From Bactrocera neohumeralis (Eukaryota; Arthropoda; Insecta; Diptera; Tephritidae): a DNA stretch of 64,000 nt. The DNA lies in contig NC_065921.1 in assembly GCF_024586455.1 (NCBI RefSeq), positions 73,923,865 to 73,987,864 on the forward strand, written 5' to 3'. The notes beneath the pieces were generated by a model that saw only the letters and a program-made list of their open reading frames with translations, searched no databases and was not told where the DNA came from. This document shows, piece by piece, positions 12,190 through 23,249 of the stretch (position 1 is its first letter; every line of letters starts with the position of its first letter). Both the position numbers and the translations under genes were made by a program.

Positions 12190-12560
12190 CGTTAACTTTG
12201 GCTGCACCGAGGCTAATATACCCTTCACAGGCGCATTTCTTTTAGTAACTATGTGTTCAGTTTGTATGGCAGCTATATGCTATAGTAAGCCGATCTGAAC
12301 AATTTCTTCGGAGATTACATTTTTGCTTTAGAAAATAATTTATACCAAATTTCGTGAATATATCTTGTCAAATGCAAAAGTTTTCCATACAAGAACTTGA
12401 TTCCGAACGTTCAGCTTGTATGGCAGCTATATGTTATAGTGGTCCGATATGTTCCGACAAATGAGCAGCTTCTTGGAGAAAATGACGTTTGCAAAATTTC
12501 AAAACGATATCTTAAAAACTGAGGGACTAGTTCGTATATATACAGCCTGAGTTATTCGCT
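12190..12560 (-). repeat. Dispersed repeat, reverse copy
   Basis: Reverse-strand copy of the 154-bp-array family: CAGTTTGTATGGCAGCTATA occurs twice (about 12258 and 12411), with CAAGAACTTGATTCC and ACTGAGGGACTAGTTCGTAT at the end. This copy contains about one and a half internal units. Confidence 0.8.
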
Positions 12561-12576
12561 TTAAGTTTTCACTAAA

Positions 12577-13445
12577 TAAAAGGGTGATCCATTTTATGGT
12601 TCCCTACTTTTTTAAAGAAAAAACACAGATATTCCAATTTAATGGGGAAATCTTAATATTATTCGAACGAACACTCTTTGGACTTTATTTTTTGAGGATT
12701 ATCTTTTTCAAATGTTGGCCGAGGCTACGTCTAAGATGGTCCATCCGTTGAGTCCAATTATCGATGACTCGTTTGAGCATTTCGACTGGTATCTGGCGAA
12801 TGACACACGTGATGTTTTGCGCCAAGGCTTGAATTGAAGCAGGATTGTCGGCATAGACTTTAGACTTTACATATCCCAGAGGAAAAAGTCTAACGGGCCA
12901 ATCGACCGGTCCAAAAAGTGAAATTATCTGCTCATTGCTTGATGCGATACATAGGAAGTGGCGCCGTCTTTTTGAAACAAAATGTCGCCGAGATTACGAG
13001 CTTCAATTTCAGGCATCAAGTAGCCGGTTATCATGTCGATATAACGGTCGCCATTGACGGTTACGTCCTCACCGGCATCATTTTTGAAGAATTAGTGGAC
13101 CGACAATTTAACCGGGCAACAAACCACACAAAACCGTTCTTTTTTCTGGTTGAAATGGCAGCTCTTGAGACTCTTCAGGTTGCTTTTTGCACCAAATACG
13201 GCAATTTCGCTTGTTTACATACCCATTAAGCCAGAAATGGGAATCATCAATGTCGCTTGGGAAGGTCGAGTGCTACAGTTCTTGCACAAGCTGTATTTTG
13301 TACGCTTTCTATTTTAATATCTCGACATAAAATGTGCCAGGTCGTTGCATACGTCAGTTCGAGTTGCTGCGAACGGCGCCAGATCGACTCTCCACGGTCT
13401 TAATGTAGTACACTCTCAGCTACGGCTGGACTATTTGGTCGAATA
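12577..13445 (-). mobile_element. Decayed mariner (GGGTGATCC family), reverse orientation
   Basis: The left end AGGGTGATCCATTTTATGG followed by a CCCTACTTTTTTAAAG block matches the right end of the element at 34942-36221 in opposite orientation. Inside, the minus strand gives broken pieces of the same transposase, including the ATTTWRIL-type helix-turn-helix stretch near 13330-13400. Many stops. It runs head to head into a plus-strand relative starting around 13460; both have lost their 5' ends. Confidence 0.7.
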
Positions 13446-13459
13446 TTATTATGTAATGA

Positions 13460-14075
13460 ATGCTAGTATTATCACATCTCCAGAGGCGCCGTTCAGTGCG
13501 AACTGAAAACGCTATTGCTGCTGTGGAGCAGATTATCGAAGAAGTCCCAAATGAGTTCACACGTCCGTTGGTCCAGATTATTACAAAAATAAAGTCGAGC
13601 TTAATGCTACAGTCAATGGGGAACGCAAAAGTGGTATTATTAATGGCATTTTCGGTCACTGAAATGGGGGAAGTTGATGAGACCTATGGTTCCAACAAGA
13701 TGGCGCTACATGATATACATATACGAAACAATCAATTTATTGCAGGAAGCTTTTGGTGAGCGAATTATCCTGTGGCGTGGGTATGTTGCGTGGCCTTGGA
13801 GGTCAAACGATTTAACACAGCTGATTAATTTTTTGTGGAGTTCTGGGGAATCGCTTGTCTACTCAGATAAGCCCGAGACGACTGACGCCTTAGAAGAGAA
13901 TTTTCGACGCGTTATTGCTGACATTCGGCTTTCTCTTCAAAAAGTTTTCGAAAATTGGGCGTGTCGATTGGAATTTATTCGAAAGAAAGTGAATAGCGTA
14001 TATGATTCGGATACTTTAATAGCCAATAATTTTTATTTTCGATTATCGAAATTCATAGCGGTATATCGATAAATG
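13460..14075 (+). mobile_element. Decayed mariner (GGGTGATCC family), 5' and central deletions
   Basis: RRRSVRTENAIAAVEQIIEE (13487-13546) matches the linker after the first helix-turn-helix. The catalytic tail follows with FGERIILWRGYVAWPW, SLVYSDKPETTDALEENFRR and IADIRLSLQKVFENWACRLE (to about 13980). The right terminal repeat is missing. The divergence from the neighbouring reverse copy argues for two insertions rather than a recent inversion. Confidence 0.7.
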
Positions 14076-14079
14076 ATTG

Positions 14080-14965
14080 TCAGTACTTCACACTCGTTAG
14101 AAAATTGTGAAAAATTTCTTTAAAGAAATATTATCATATTTTTGTTCCCAAACAATTTTTTAAACACAGTTTTATCACTTTTGTCGGTTTTAAAACATCA
14201 TTAATAATATTAGAGTCGAAAATTTTTAGTGAACTATTATGCTAATACATTCATCGATATGCTATAATAGACAAATTAAGTTTTATTTTCGATTATTAGC
14301 GGTATATATAAAATGGATATAATGTTGCTTTAAATGGATATATATTTCCTAAAGCCCCAGACCACATCAAGTCTTAGTCTTCTGCTATCCTTAGTCGAGA
14401 GAAAAATGAGAAATAATTTATTACTGTGGCTGAAGGGCTAATTTTCTTGAGTAACACTTAAGCCACCACCAAGGTAACAAATGTTTCATATACGTAACCC
14501 AGTGTATCCCTCAAATATTTTTCAATAACTATCAGAAATCCTGCTCAATTGTGAAATCTGAATTACAAAAATCATTATTAAGCCGCATACAAGTATATGC
14601 ATACATATATTGTTGCTAGAACGCTATTCTCACCGCTTTTTTGTTGTTGTTGTCATTGTTTATTTAGTACTTTTTTTAAGTATTTGACACCGGCTGGTCT
14701 CGCTGCTTAAATAAAAATAAACTAAGCCGGTCGATTAACTCAATGGGCTTATCAACATCAATTCAAAAACTTGCTCTTTTTCCAACATTGTAACAAACTG
14801 CCTAGCAACGCCTATTACGAGCACTTCCGAGTATACATATGCATACTACATATTACTCATACACTTTATTACTATCTTTTGCTGATTAGTGCGATTACTT
14901 TGTTATATTTTTAAGTAAAATAAATTATTTTTATGCACTAGAATTCACAAATCAGTAGCGTAGTT
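14080..14965. other. AT-rich spacer
   Basis: No gene recognised. The words ACGCTATTCTCACCGCTTTT at about 14621 loosely resemble the start of the solo LTR at 21738, so an LTR fragment is possible but unsupported. Confidence 0.4.
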
Positions 14966-14969
14966 ATGC

Positions 14970-15550
14970 TAAATTAGCTACATAGTTATCGAAATTTTTT
15001 TAAACGATTTTTATGAGTTATAATTATCGATATTTTAATTGATGTTTTTTTCTGAGTACCGATATTTTAGTTATAAGTTTTACTAAGTTATAATCATCGA
15101 TTTTTTAAGTTTTATTTATCGATATATTATATTTATCGATATTTTTATTCACGATTTTTCTAAGTTATATTTATCGAAATTTTGATCAATATTTTTATTA
15201 ACAATTTTTTTAAGTTATAATTATCGAAATTTTGATTATTGATTTTTCTTAGTTATACTTATCGAAATTTTGATTAAAGATTTTTTAAATTTATAATTAT
15301 CAATTATTATTATTTTTCTAAGTTATATTTATCGATATTTTGATTAATATTTTTCTGAGATATAAAAATCGATACTTTGATTAAAGATTTTTCCAAGCTA
15401 TAATTATCGATATTTTGATTAACGTTTTTTCTAAGATATAATTACTGACATTTTTACTATCGATTACTCCAAGTTATATTTATCCATATCTTCATATAGA
15501 TTTTTCTTAGTTATACTTATTGATATTGTTATTATCGATTTTTCTTTCAA
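14970..15550. repeat. AT-rich ~39-bp degenerate minisatellite with recurrent ATCGAT
   Basis: About 14 degenerate units of the form (T)AAGTTATAATTATCGATAT then TTTGATTAAAGATTTTTC repeat with a spacing near 39 bp, with insertions and lost units. Perfect TATCGATA palindromes occur at 15025, 15117 and 15134 and again near 15330 and 15402; many other units carry ATCGAAA. TATCGATA is the Drosophila DRE core and CGATA is bound by BEAF-32, so the array could be a binding-site cluster, but it may simply be satellite drift. Confidence 0.75.
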
Positions 15551-15989
15551 ATTGGTATTGATGTTTATATGAATAAAACAATAAAATTATAAAACATCGA
15601 TTCATCCATCTTCCCTTGTACTGTTACTGGAAGCTTCCGCCGAGAGTAAGTAGCAAGAGGTTCAGTAAACTACTTGCACTCTACAGGTTCCATCATACCC
15701 TAGTTGTAGGGAGTGCAGCTGGTCATTTTCTAATGAGGTAAAGTGAATTTTTTTAAAAGAGAGTACTCGGCCAAGTTTTTGGGACATAATAAGGTACATT
15801 TTCAGCTGTAACTTAAGATTTTTTTGACAAAAATATGAGTAGCGGAAACAAAAAAATCAAAGAGAATATTAATCTAAAGGAAAGTCTCTAACCCGCTATG
15901 GAGGCGTCATATTCTTAAAATTAAAATTTGATCGTAGTCCCACCAATAGATGATCTTAAAAACACCATATTAAAATTTCAAGTGTTTCG

Positions 15990-16260
15990 GGACGTTTTTT
16001 TTTTTTTTTTAATTTCCCAAATGGCGGCAGTTTGAACAAAATGTATCAAATTTGGCCCTTTTTTCGACAGTCATTCGTAGGAAGATTTCAAAAAAAATGC
16101 TTCCATAACGCGATTGAGAATGACGTTGAAAATGTTCTCACCAAATTAGAACTGGATATCTTCAAAACTCGTGGAAACCGTTTGAAGAACACCATTCTGA
16201 GAAAAACGCGTTTAAAGATTGGAGTCGCTCGATTTTTCTAAAATTTATAGGTACTGAGAC
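15990..16260 (-). repeat. Dispersed AT-rich repeat (GGGAAGCCGCC family), reverse copy
   Basis: Contains AATTTCCCAAATGGCGGCAG and GAGAAAAACGCGTTTAAAG, the complements of words shared with repeats at 50.4-50.9, 54.0-54.5 and 56.9-57.5 kb. The 69-codon frame at 16032-16241 lies inside it and is judged noncoding. Confidence 0.55.
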
Positions 16261-16783
16261 GATCCTTTAAGCTGGATTATATAAAAGATAAATATTTCCG
16301 ATTCGACCGGTATAAATCTCGATAATAGTATACACATCACTAATGCTCGTCGTCTATCCCAATTATATTAATTTATAAGTATGTTCAGAGAAGACGAGTA
16401 TATATATATATACATTTATGTGGGTACACAACACATATGTATGTACATATGTATAAAATATTATTAGCACTGAGCATGGAATTTCAGGAAGCATAGTCTT
16501 TGCACTTCGCGAAAGCGCGTGAAATATGTACTATATGTCTGATAATTTAGTTGATGGTGAACTTGTAGACAAGTGGGCTCGTAAAATTTGGAATTTTCTA
16601 GTGGGCGACAATGATGGAGGCAACGCAATAAAACATAATTACCGTGAATTTGATTAAATTCGCAAATTTTTCGAATGAACCTTGTAAGAAGTCGATGATA
16701 ATATAAAGAAAAGATATGAAGATTTGGAAAAGTAAGTAGGTCTGATTTCATTTGCTATTATGAAGATAATAAGATAACATCGT

Positions 16784-17798
16784 CAATACTACTGTGAGCA
16801 AAAAATAGTAAGTTGAGCGAAATTATTCAACAAAGAAGTTCCATTAAATTTTATCTGCCGTACCAAATTTCTGTTGCCGGAACGTTGAGAATGTTGGAAA
16901 AGGCCTTCGGTGATAATGGTTTGTCGCGAGTAAGTGTTTTGATTGGTACAAATTATTCAAAGAGGGTGGAGAACGCGTTGACGACGAACCACGTCCAGGA
17001 CGATCATCAACATCAACTAGTGATCGACACATCAATATAATAATGGACGATTAACAGTCAGAGACCTTACTGACATCGTTGAAATATCGGAAGGTTCAGT
17101 GAACACCATTTTGGAAGATCATTTGAGCCTAAAACAGTGAAAGCGCGATTGGTTTCAAAATCATTCAGTGTTTTTCAAAAACAGCGTCGCGTTAACGTCT
17201 GTGGAACAAATCCTTCTGACTAGCAGGATGTCAGGAAACGTATTTTTACGCGATTATCCTTGGGTATAGGCTTACAACTCGAAAACAAACGATCAATTGA
17301 CCGAAAAAGGTGAACCGAAGCCGAAAAAACAACGTCAAAGCAGGCCAAAAATCAAGGTTATGTTGACAGTTTTCTTCAATTATCGGGATTATAATCGATC
17401 CGATTCCTTTCCGACTGGCCAAACTGTCAATAAAGATGACTATTTAAGTGAGCGAAGCTATTCGTATAAGGAGGCTAGAATTATGGGCCTACAACTCTTG
17501 GTTTTTACACCACGATAATGCACCGTCGCATACTGCATTGATTCTTCGTGAGTTTTTCGCCAAATTTTCAAACAATATCGTGTCGCAAGCACTATATTTT
17601 GATTTTACTTCCGTATGACTTCTAGCCATTCAACAAACTGAAACGACAGCTTCAGGAAAATCGTTTTGGGTCTATGGAAGACATTAAACGTGAATCGTTT
17701 TCTACGACTTTACGACTCTACAGATTTACTATGAGAATAAACTTAAGAATTTTAAAATTATGAACAAAGTCTTACAATTTTTTGCTCATAGTACCTTG
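16784..17798 (+). mobile_element. Near full-length but decayed mariner (ACTATGAGCAAAAAAT ends)
   Basis: The left end near 16784 contains ACTGTGAGCAAAAAATAG and the right end is its imperfect complement ending CTTG at 17798, followed by TA. Frames between give IIQQRSSIKFYLPYQI (first helix-turn-helix), a HTH linker, RLKIG, GEPKPKKQRQSRPKIKVMLT (17309-17368), SFPTGQTVNKDDY, an HHDNAPSHT-like block near 17510 and LFNKLKRQL-type words. The total of about 1 kb is close to normal mariner length. At least six disruptions are visible. Confidence 0.75.
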
Positions 17799-18194
17799 TA
17801 TAATATAATCGATAATAAGCTTGAGATTACAGAATTCGTGACTTATTTTATTTCAAATGACATTATGACAGCAGCTGCTAAGCTTATCATCACCCAAAAC
17901 CAAGCAACATTAAATTCCTTCATTTGATTTATTGAAATTTGTAAAAATCTAAAAATAAATTTCGACTTGTAATATATATAGCGAAATAGCCTGTCATTGT
18001 TATGAAAATATATGAAAGCAATTAACAGGTATTATATATACATACATACATATACATATATATAATATTATTTCGTATGTACATATATATTGATAATCAA
18101 GTAAAAATATTTTATTGAATTTTTTGGAGTGAATGAATGGAAAGAAACTGAAAGCATGAGTCCCGTGTAAAAACATGTGAAATTTTTATATTAA

Positions 18195-18832
18195 GGAGTC
18201 AGTAAGGTAATATTTTTTCAATTTTTTTTTTTTTTGTATTTTCTTTTCCCTTATACTCTTGGAATGAATGTAGAAACCCACTTTACCATTGGAAGGTTTC
18301 GAAAAATGCCCAAAAATAATAATACCGCTCGACGTTCGGAGCGCTCCGAGTGCACACCTCAAACTTTAAACGCATTTTTCTCAAAACACAATTACATTTT
18401 TTTTAATGTTCTCAAAACGCCTGGCTATCGTTCCTACTAGATTTATAATTTATTGACGATGTTATGACAAAATTTATGTTAAAAAACATGGGGAAAAATT
18501 AAAAAAAAACGTTAAATACTTTTTTACTTATCAACATTTCTTCATGATTCTAGTAGGGACGACAACCATTCACGTACTTTTTAAGAATACATTTTTTAAA
18601 TTTGTGTTTCAGATGATCCAAACATGTGAAATCGTGTACGCCAGTGAACGTGCCAGAAAACGCATCTCATTCACCCAGCCATTTCTTCGACAGATGTCAT
18701 CAAAAAATTCCGAAAAATTTGCTTATACACTCCACGATATACCTCATGATATGTGAAAAAAGTTCTATTTTAGAATAAAAATATCTATGAAAAAAATGTC
18801 AAAAAAACAGGCGAGATTACCCTATTGACCCC
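18195..18832. mobile_element. TTAA-flanked MITE-like element
   Basis: TTAA at 18191-18194 and 18833-18836 bounds a 638-bp segment with inverted ends GGAGTCAGTAAGGTAAT / GGGGTCAATAGGGTAAT (three differences in 17). Inside, CGTTCCTACTAGA at about 18430 and TCTAGTAGGGACG at about 18549 form a second inverted pair. TTAA duplication is the hallmark of the piggyBac superfamily. No transposase frame is present; frames at 18234-18440 and 18544-18756 show no domain. Confidence 0.65.
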
Positions 18833-18839
18833 TTAAAAA

Positions 18840-20180
18840 TTATTATTATTTTTAATTTATATTTTTATAATACAATTTTACTTTATAAGCTAACCAATGA
18901 GGCTATGTCATCACTAAAAATAGCAACAAGCTACTTCATTATCAGACAGGGGTTGGGCGCCTAGTCATAGCAGAATTGCTGGCAACTGCAAAACCGATAA
19001 GCCAGCCAGTGGATTGGAACCAAGTTTGGTCTCTGTTGCCATCTTGAGTTCTAGCACTGGACCAATGAACCTCGCAGACGCTAGTCAACGACCCGTTCCC
19101 GTACGACAGCAGGAAACTTAGTCCTAAAGTAGAACGAAGGAGAACTTCTGAACTACTTTCGCTTAGCAAAGTTCATCTTGTCGAAATCGTAGGAATTCTT
19201 ACCATTGTCCAATAAGCTTTCATGCGGTAAGATTAACGACCTTCACGGACCCCAGTTATTAAAGTTGTATGGGGGAAGGACAGATGAAAACAATCAGGAA
19301 ATTTCTCCGCCACTGTCAAGCCTTTGCCAGACTGAGATTGAAATAACTTGGTACTCTTATCTTGGTTGAACCAGATATATGTATAACAGAAACTGACATT
19401 AGCCGTCTCGACAAAGCTTAAAGCGTTTGTCGAATTTTAATGGTCTTATGATATATTCTAAAGGAGTTTTAGATAACACAACATACCGCCTTCTAAGCTG
19501 TCCAAATGAGATCACTGTTAGGATCGTTCTCATAACCTAACCTTAATGTAATTATAATTCCCTGAACATGGCATATTAAGTTTTCTTTGAACTTTGTAAT
19601 ACCCACAGGGAAACATCGGAGACTCTATAAAATATATGTACTATATATGACGAGCTTAGTCGTCTGTCTATTCGAAATTGAAATTTTGCGCACGTTTTTT
19701 TTTCTTTTTCGAATAAATTGTTCAGAACCACTATAGTTATATATACCTTAACCCTTGTATTCAATAGGTTAGTTTTGGACCCAATCTAATGTACATACAT
19801 AGCGTATACATAAGTATATATACAATAATTTGCATGCACGTAAACTAATTTTTATGACGCTTATCAGTCTGCAATTATAATTTATGCGATTAGACGCAAC
19901 GTGAGCTTCCATACAAGCCATCGCTCTAGTATTACACTGTACAACACTCGACTGTGTATTGGACCAAATTTTTTTTGAGGACGGATCATGATTCAAAAAG
20001 TAATTGCTGCATTTTTCGAAATCGAAATATATTCGAATTAAATTTCGCCTCGAATTTCGAATTTCGAAATTCAAAATTTTTTAATTTTCTTTTATTTCAA
20101 CGGTGTCCAACATTTTTCGGTTTTTAATATTATATGACAGTTGTTGCAAGGTTTCATAGTCGGGTTTATATTTTCGAAAT
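18840..20180. other. Spacer with a dispersed-repeat fragment
   Basis: No gene recognised. About 19570-19760 carries GGCATATTAAGTTTTCTTTG, ATCGGAGACTCTATAAA and GACGAGCTTAGTCG, the head of the repeat family whose tandem body lies at 360-1190. The minus frame at 18942-19169 has no recognisable domain. Confidence 0.5.
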
Positions 20181-20183
20181 ATA

Positions 20184-20960
20184 CAGGGTTTGTCCGGAAA
20201 GTAATCGGACTGAGTCGATTCAAAAAAATTTATTGAGCCAATCGTAACAGTTCTTTAAAAACTTTCAAAATAGGCTCCTTCTGCGTCGTTGCAGCGCTGC
20301 CAGTGCGATTGCAGGCGTCACGGAAGGAATAGTCTTGAGAGCCGAGGTGTGTGCTGCTTGGATCTCCTCTGTCGTTTAAAATGCTTGCCTTTAATCGGCC
20401 TTTTCAGGCAAGGAAAAAAAGGCCGGGGGCCGCATCTGTGCTGTAGGGCGGCTACCGAAGCATTGGGATGCCGGCCTTGGTTTGGTAGCTGTTCACAAGG
20501 AAGACGGTGTGAGCCGGGGCGTTGTCGTGGTGCAACTTGCAATGGGCTGCGATCCCTTGTCAAACCCGATTGATCCTTCGTTTGAGTCTCTTGAGGACTT
20601 CCACGTAAAACTTGGCGTTGACGGTTAGTCCAGGAGGAACAAATTCATGGTGGACGTTGCCTTTGATGTCAACAAAGACAATGAGCATTGTTTTCACTTT
20701 GGATTTGCTCATTCTTCCGGTGTTCATCAGCGACCTCTTCCCGGCCCTCCAAAAAGGCCTGGTGCCACCGAAATACACCATTTCTTGCTAAAGCAACATC
20801 TGGGTAAGCATGCTTGATCATATCAAAAGTCTCTATCGCAGATTTACCGAGCTTCACACAGAATTTAATCGTGTATCTCTGCTCTAACGAACGCTGCATT
20901 CTCGGCTTGCACCATCCATCTATATTTTTTGAAGATCCGACTTTGAAACCTTCCAGCATC
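20184..20960 (-). mobile_element. Internally deleted mariner (CAGGGTTTGTCCGGAA family)
   Basis: The 3' terminal repeat CAGGGTTTGTCCGGAAAGTA starts at 20184 after TA. On the minus strand 20669-20959 gives LEQRYTIKFCVKLGKSAIET and DMIKHAYPDVALARNGVFRW, then jumps directly to TGRMSKSKVKTMLIVF and HEFVPPGLTVNAKFYVEVLK (20560-20781). The second helix-turn-helix and first catalytic residue are missing. The sister at 31071 has the same junction. The 5' terminal repeat is not recognisable; the frame begins about 22 codons before the usual transposase start. Confidence 0.8.
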
Positions 20961-21690
20961 TGTCATACGTATATGATTTTGATCGAAATATATTTTATAG
21001 CTTGGAAATAAGTACGTAGAAATATTTTTTTTCCTTATGATTCAAAATCTCAAAACAATTTTTTTTCGTCCAAAGTCCACCCAGCAAAAAAGTCGAATTG
21101 GCCGTATAGTGTTATGTACTCAAATGTTATTGTTATTGTTTTTTTTTCTTCTTAGTTTTAATATTTCACATTTGTTTAATGTTCAAAATTATTGTCATGT
21201 CCTTGACCGCTGTTATCACCCAACACTTGGGTGGCAAAAGAGTGATTAATAAAGAGTGAATGACTTGCTTGTTGTGTGATCGAGTGAAAGATGATTTATT
21301 ATATTTTGACTGTACAAAAATAACATCCCAATTTCATATGAAGAGTTAATATTTTTAATTTTTAATTCATTAATTTTTTAAAACTAATGTTGATAATTTA
21401 AAGTAAAGGACATATAAGCGATAAATTTATTGACTGGTGAGTGTGACCGTCAGCCACTGAGCACATGTGCTTATTAACTGCTAACTAGCGACTCAATGTT
21501 CAATGTGCCAATGTTTACAAACAGAAGACACACACTTCCTGACAAATATTTAATATATAGATATTGTCGATTGACCAAGGTAAGAGAGCACCAGCGTCAA
21601 AAAGAAGAAAGGAGCATGAATTATAACTTGAAAAAGCAGTTTTATGAAGAAATACGAAAAATGTCTTGGACATTAATTAATAAAAATTTT
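20961..21690. other. Spacer without recognised gene
   Basis: AT-rich with poly-T tracts. The plus frames at 21037-21249 and 21496-21732 lack domain or splice support. Confidence 0.5.
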
Positions 21691-21694
21691 CCAT

Positions 21695-22130
21695 ATAAAG
21701 ACTTATTGTTGGTCCATCAGTTTGTATGGTAAATATATGTGGCAACGCCGTATTCACCGCTTATAAGCAACCCTTTGTTACGTTTACAACACCATCCTTT
21801 AGCAACGCTGTACTACCTTTTTTCATTCTAGCTGTAAGCAACCCGTTTCCCAGAATCCTATCATTATTCCCTTTTTTCTACAAATCGTCATACCGAACGG
21901 ACGTGTTCACGGACAACCTTTCGCCTTGTTAAATAATATTTAAGTATTTCTAAATAAACTGGAATTAAACAATAAACTTCCAAATATATAATATAGTGGT
22001 CCAATATCCGGGATTAAAAAATGATCAGTTTCTTGGAGAGAAAATGGCCTGTGCAAAATTTCATATCGATAACTCGAAAACTGAGGGACTAAGTCGCGTA
22101 TATGCCAACAGATGAGCAGAGTAAAATCGA
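21695..22130 (-). repeat. Dispersed repeat, reverse copy, interrupted by a solo LTR
   Basis: CATCAGTTTGTATGGTAAAT at about 21716 and ATATAGTGGTCCAATATCCG at 21991 are adjacent in intact copies of the family but here are split by about 250 bp. The rest continues with ATGATCAGTTTCTTGGAGAG, AAACTGAGGGACTAAGTCG and GACTCAGCTGATCATTTAT. Confidence 0.75.
21738..21982. mobile_element. Candidate solo LTR, 245 bp
   Basis: Begins TGTGGCAACGCCG and ends AATAAACTTCCA, so it has TG...CA termini. The 6-bp AATATA sits immediately before (21732-21737) and after (21983-21988), as a target-site duplication. It interrupts a recognisable dispersed repeat. AATAAA occurs near the end, as is common in LTRs. No internal retrotransposon region or second LTR is present. 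The element family is not identified. Confidence 0.6.
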
Positions 22131-22143
22131 CTCAGCTGATCAT

Positions 22144-23249
22144 TTATATAGCAGGTCAATTGAGAAGTCGACTTGACATATAGAGAGAGCTACTAGAACT
22201 TAAACCATATGATTTTTAGTTAGCCCTAACCTTCAAACAGCGAGTGTGTATAAACTTGACAGCTGTCTGATCATTAGTTTGTGAGTTATAACATTTTGAG
22301 TGAAGTGACTTTTGTTATTAGGAAAAAATTGTTAAAAAGGAATTTCGCATTTTGATAAAATATTGCTTTTTGAAGGGAAATAATATAGATGAAGCAAAAA
22401 CTTGGCTTGAAGACGCGTTTGCGGACATTCCTCCAAGAAAATCAAGCAAAAAGGATTGGTATGCTAAGTTTAGAAGTGGTGAAATGAGACCGGAAGATGG
22501 TGAACGCTGTGGACGTCCAAAAGAGGTTGTTACCGACGAAAACATCAGAAAAGTCCACAAAATAATTTTGAATGACCATAAAGTTAAGTTATTTGAGATA
22601 TCTTCTTTTTCTTTATTGGTGAGACACCGATACTTACGCGATCATAGCCGAGTTGAGATATCAGATACTCTGAAGATACCAACTGAACATGTACATCTTA
22701 TCATTCACGAATATTTGGGTATAAGAAAGTGGATGCCACGTGAGCTCACTATTAACCAAAAACAACTACGAGTTGACGTTTCGTTGCAGTGTTTGGAGAT
22801 GTTAGAGAGTAATAAACCCGAGTTTTTGCATCGATATGTGACGGCGGATGAAACAGGGCTCCATCATTTGACTGTGAAGTTCAATCGACAGTCATCTGAG
22901 TGAATTGCACAAGACGAACCCGCCACGAAACATGAAAAAATGGAATAGTCGACTGGCAAGGTTATGGCCTCTGTATTATTGGATGCGCATGGAATAAATT
23001 ATATTGACTACCTTGAAAAAGGAATGACCTTCAACAGCGAATGTTAGATAGCGTCCAACTGTTTGAAGAACGAAACGAACAAGAAAATGGAAGTGCTGTT
23101 TCACCAAGATAACGAACGATTTCACAAGTCAGATAAAAAAAATCCATGAACTGGAATTCGAATTATTTCCGCACTCACGGTATTCTCCAGATCTGGCTTC
23201 CAGCGACTATTTCCTGCTCTCAGATCTTAAAGAAATGTTCGCTGGAAAT
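22144..23249 (+). mobile_element. Mariner, CAGGTCAATTGA family, with a long surviving N-terminal ORF
   Basis: The left terminal repeat CAGGTCAATTGAGAAGTC starts at 22144. The frame 22352-22903 (183 codons) gives the first helix-turn-helix (KNNIDEAK-type region, FRSGEMRPEDGERCGRPKEV), a second helix-turn-helix (HVHLIIHEYLGIRKW) and the first catalytic motif as TADETGLHHLTV. It stops after NRQSSE. Downstream frames continue GKVMASVLLDAHGI, YIDYLEKGMTFN, LFHQDNERFH and PDLASSDYFLLSDLKEMFA to about 23245. A 50-bp foreign insert at 22603-22652 keeps the frame open. The right end is replaced by another mariner. Confidence 0.8.
22603..22652 (-). mobile_element. 50-bp 5'-truncated RTE-like insertion inside the mariner ORF
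   Basis: The direct repeat TTGAGATATC occurs at 22593-22602 and 22653-22662 and brackets 50 bp containing TTTATTGGTGAGACACC and CGATCATAGCCGAG, matching the 3' end of the RTE-like fragments at 2.8 and 33.1 kb. Read on the minus strand the insert ends in an A-rich tail (AATAAAGAAAAAGAA). Insert plus duplication is 60 bp, a multiple of three, so the host frame gains 20 codons and stays open. Confidence 0.75.

Noticed and set aside
13674..14072. 132-codon frame considered as an intact gene
   Set aside because: Its middle is plain mariner catalytic tail (SLVYSDKPETTDALEENF), while both ends are out-of-frame or flanking sequence.
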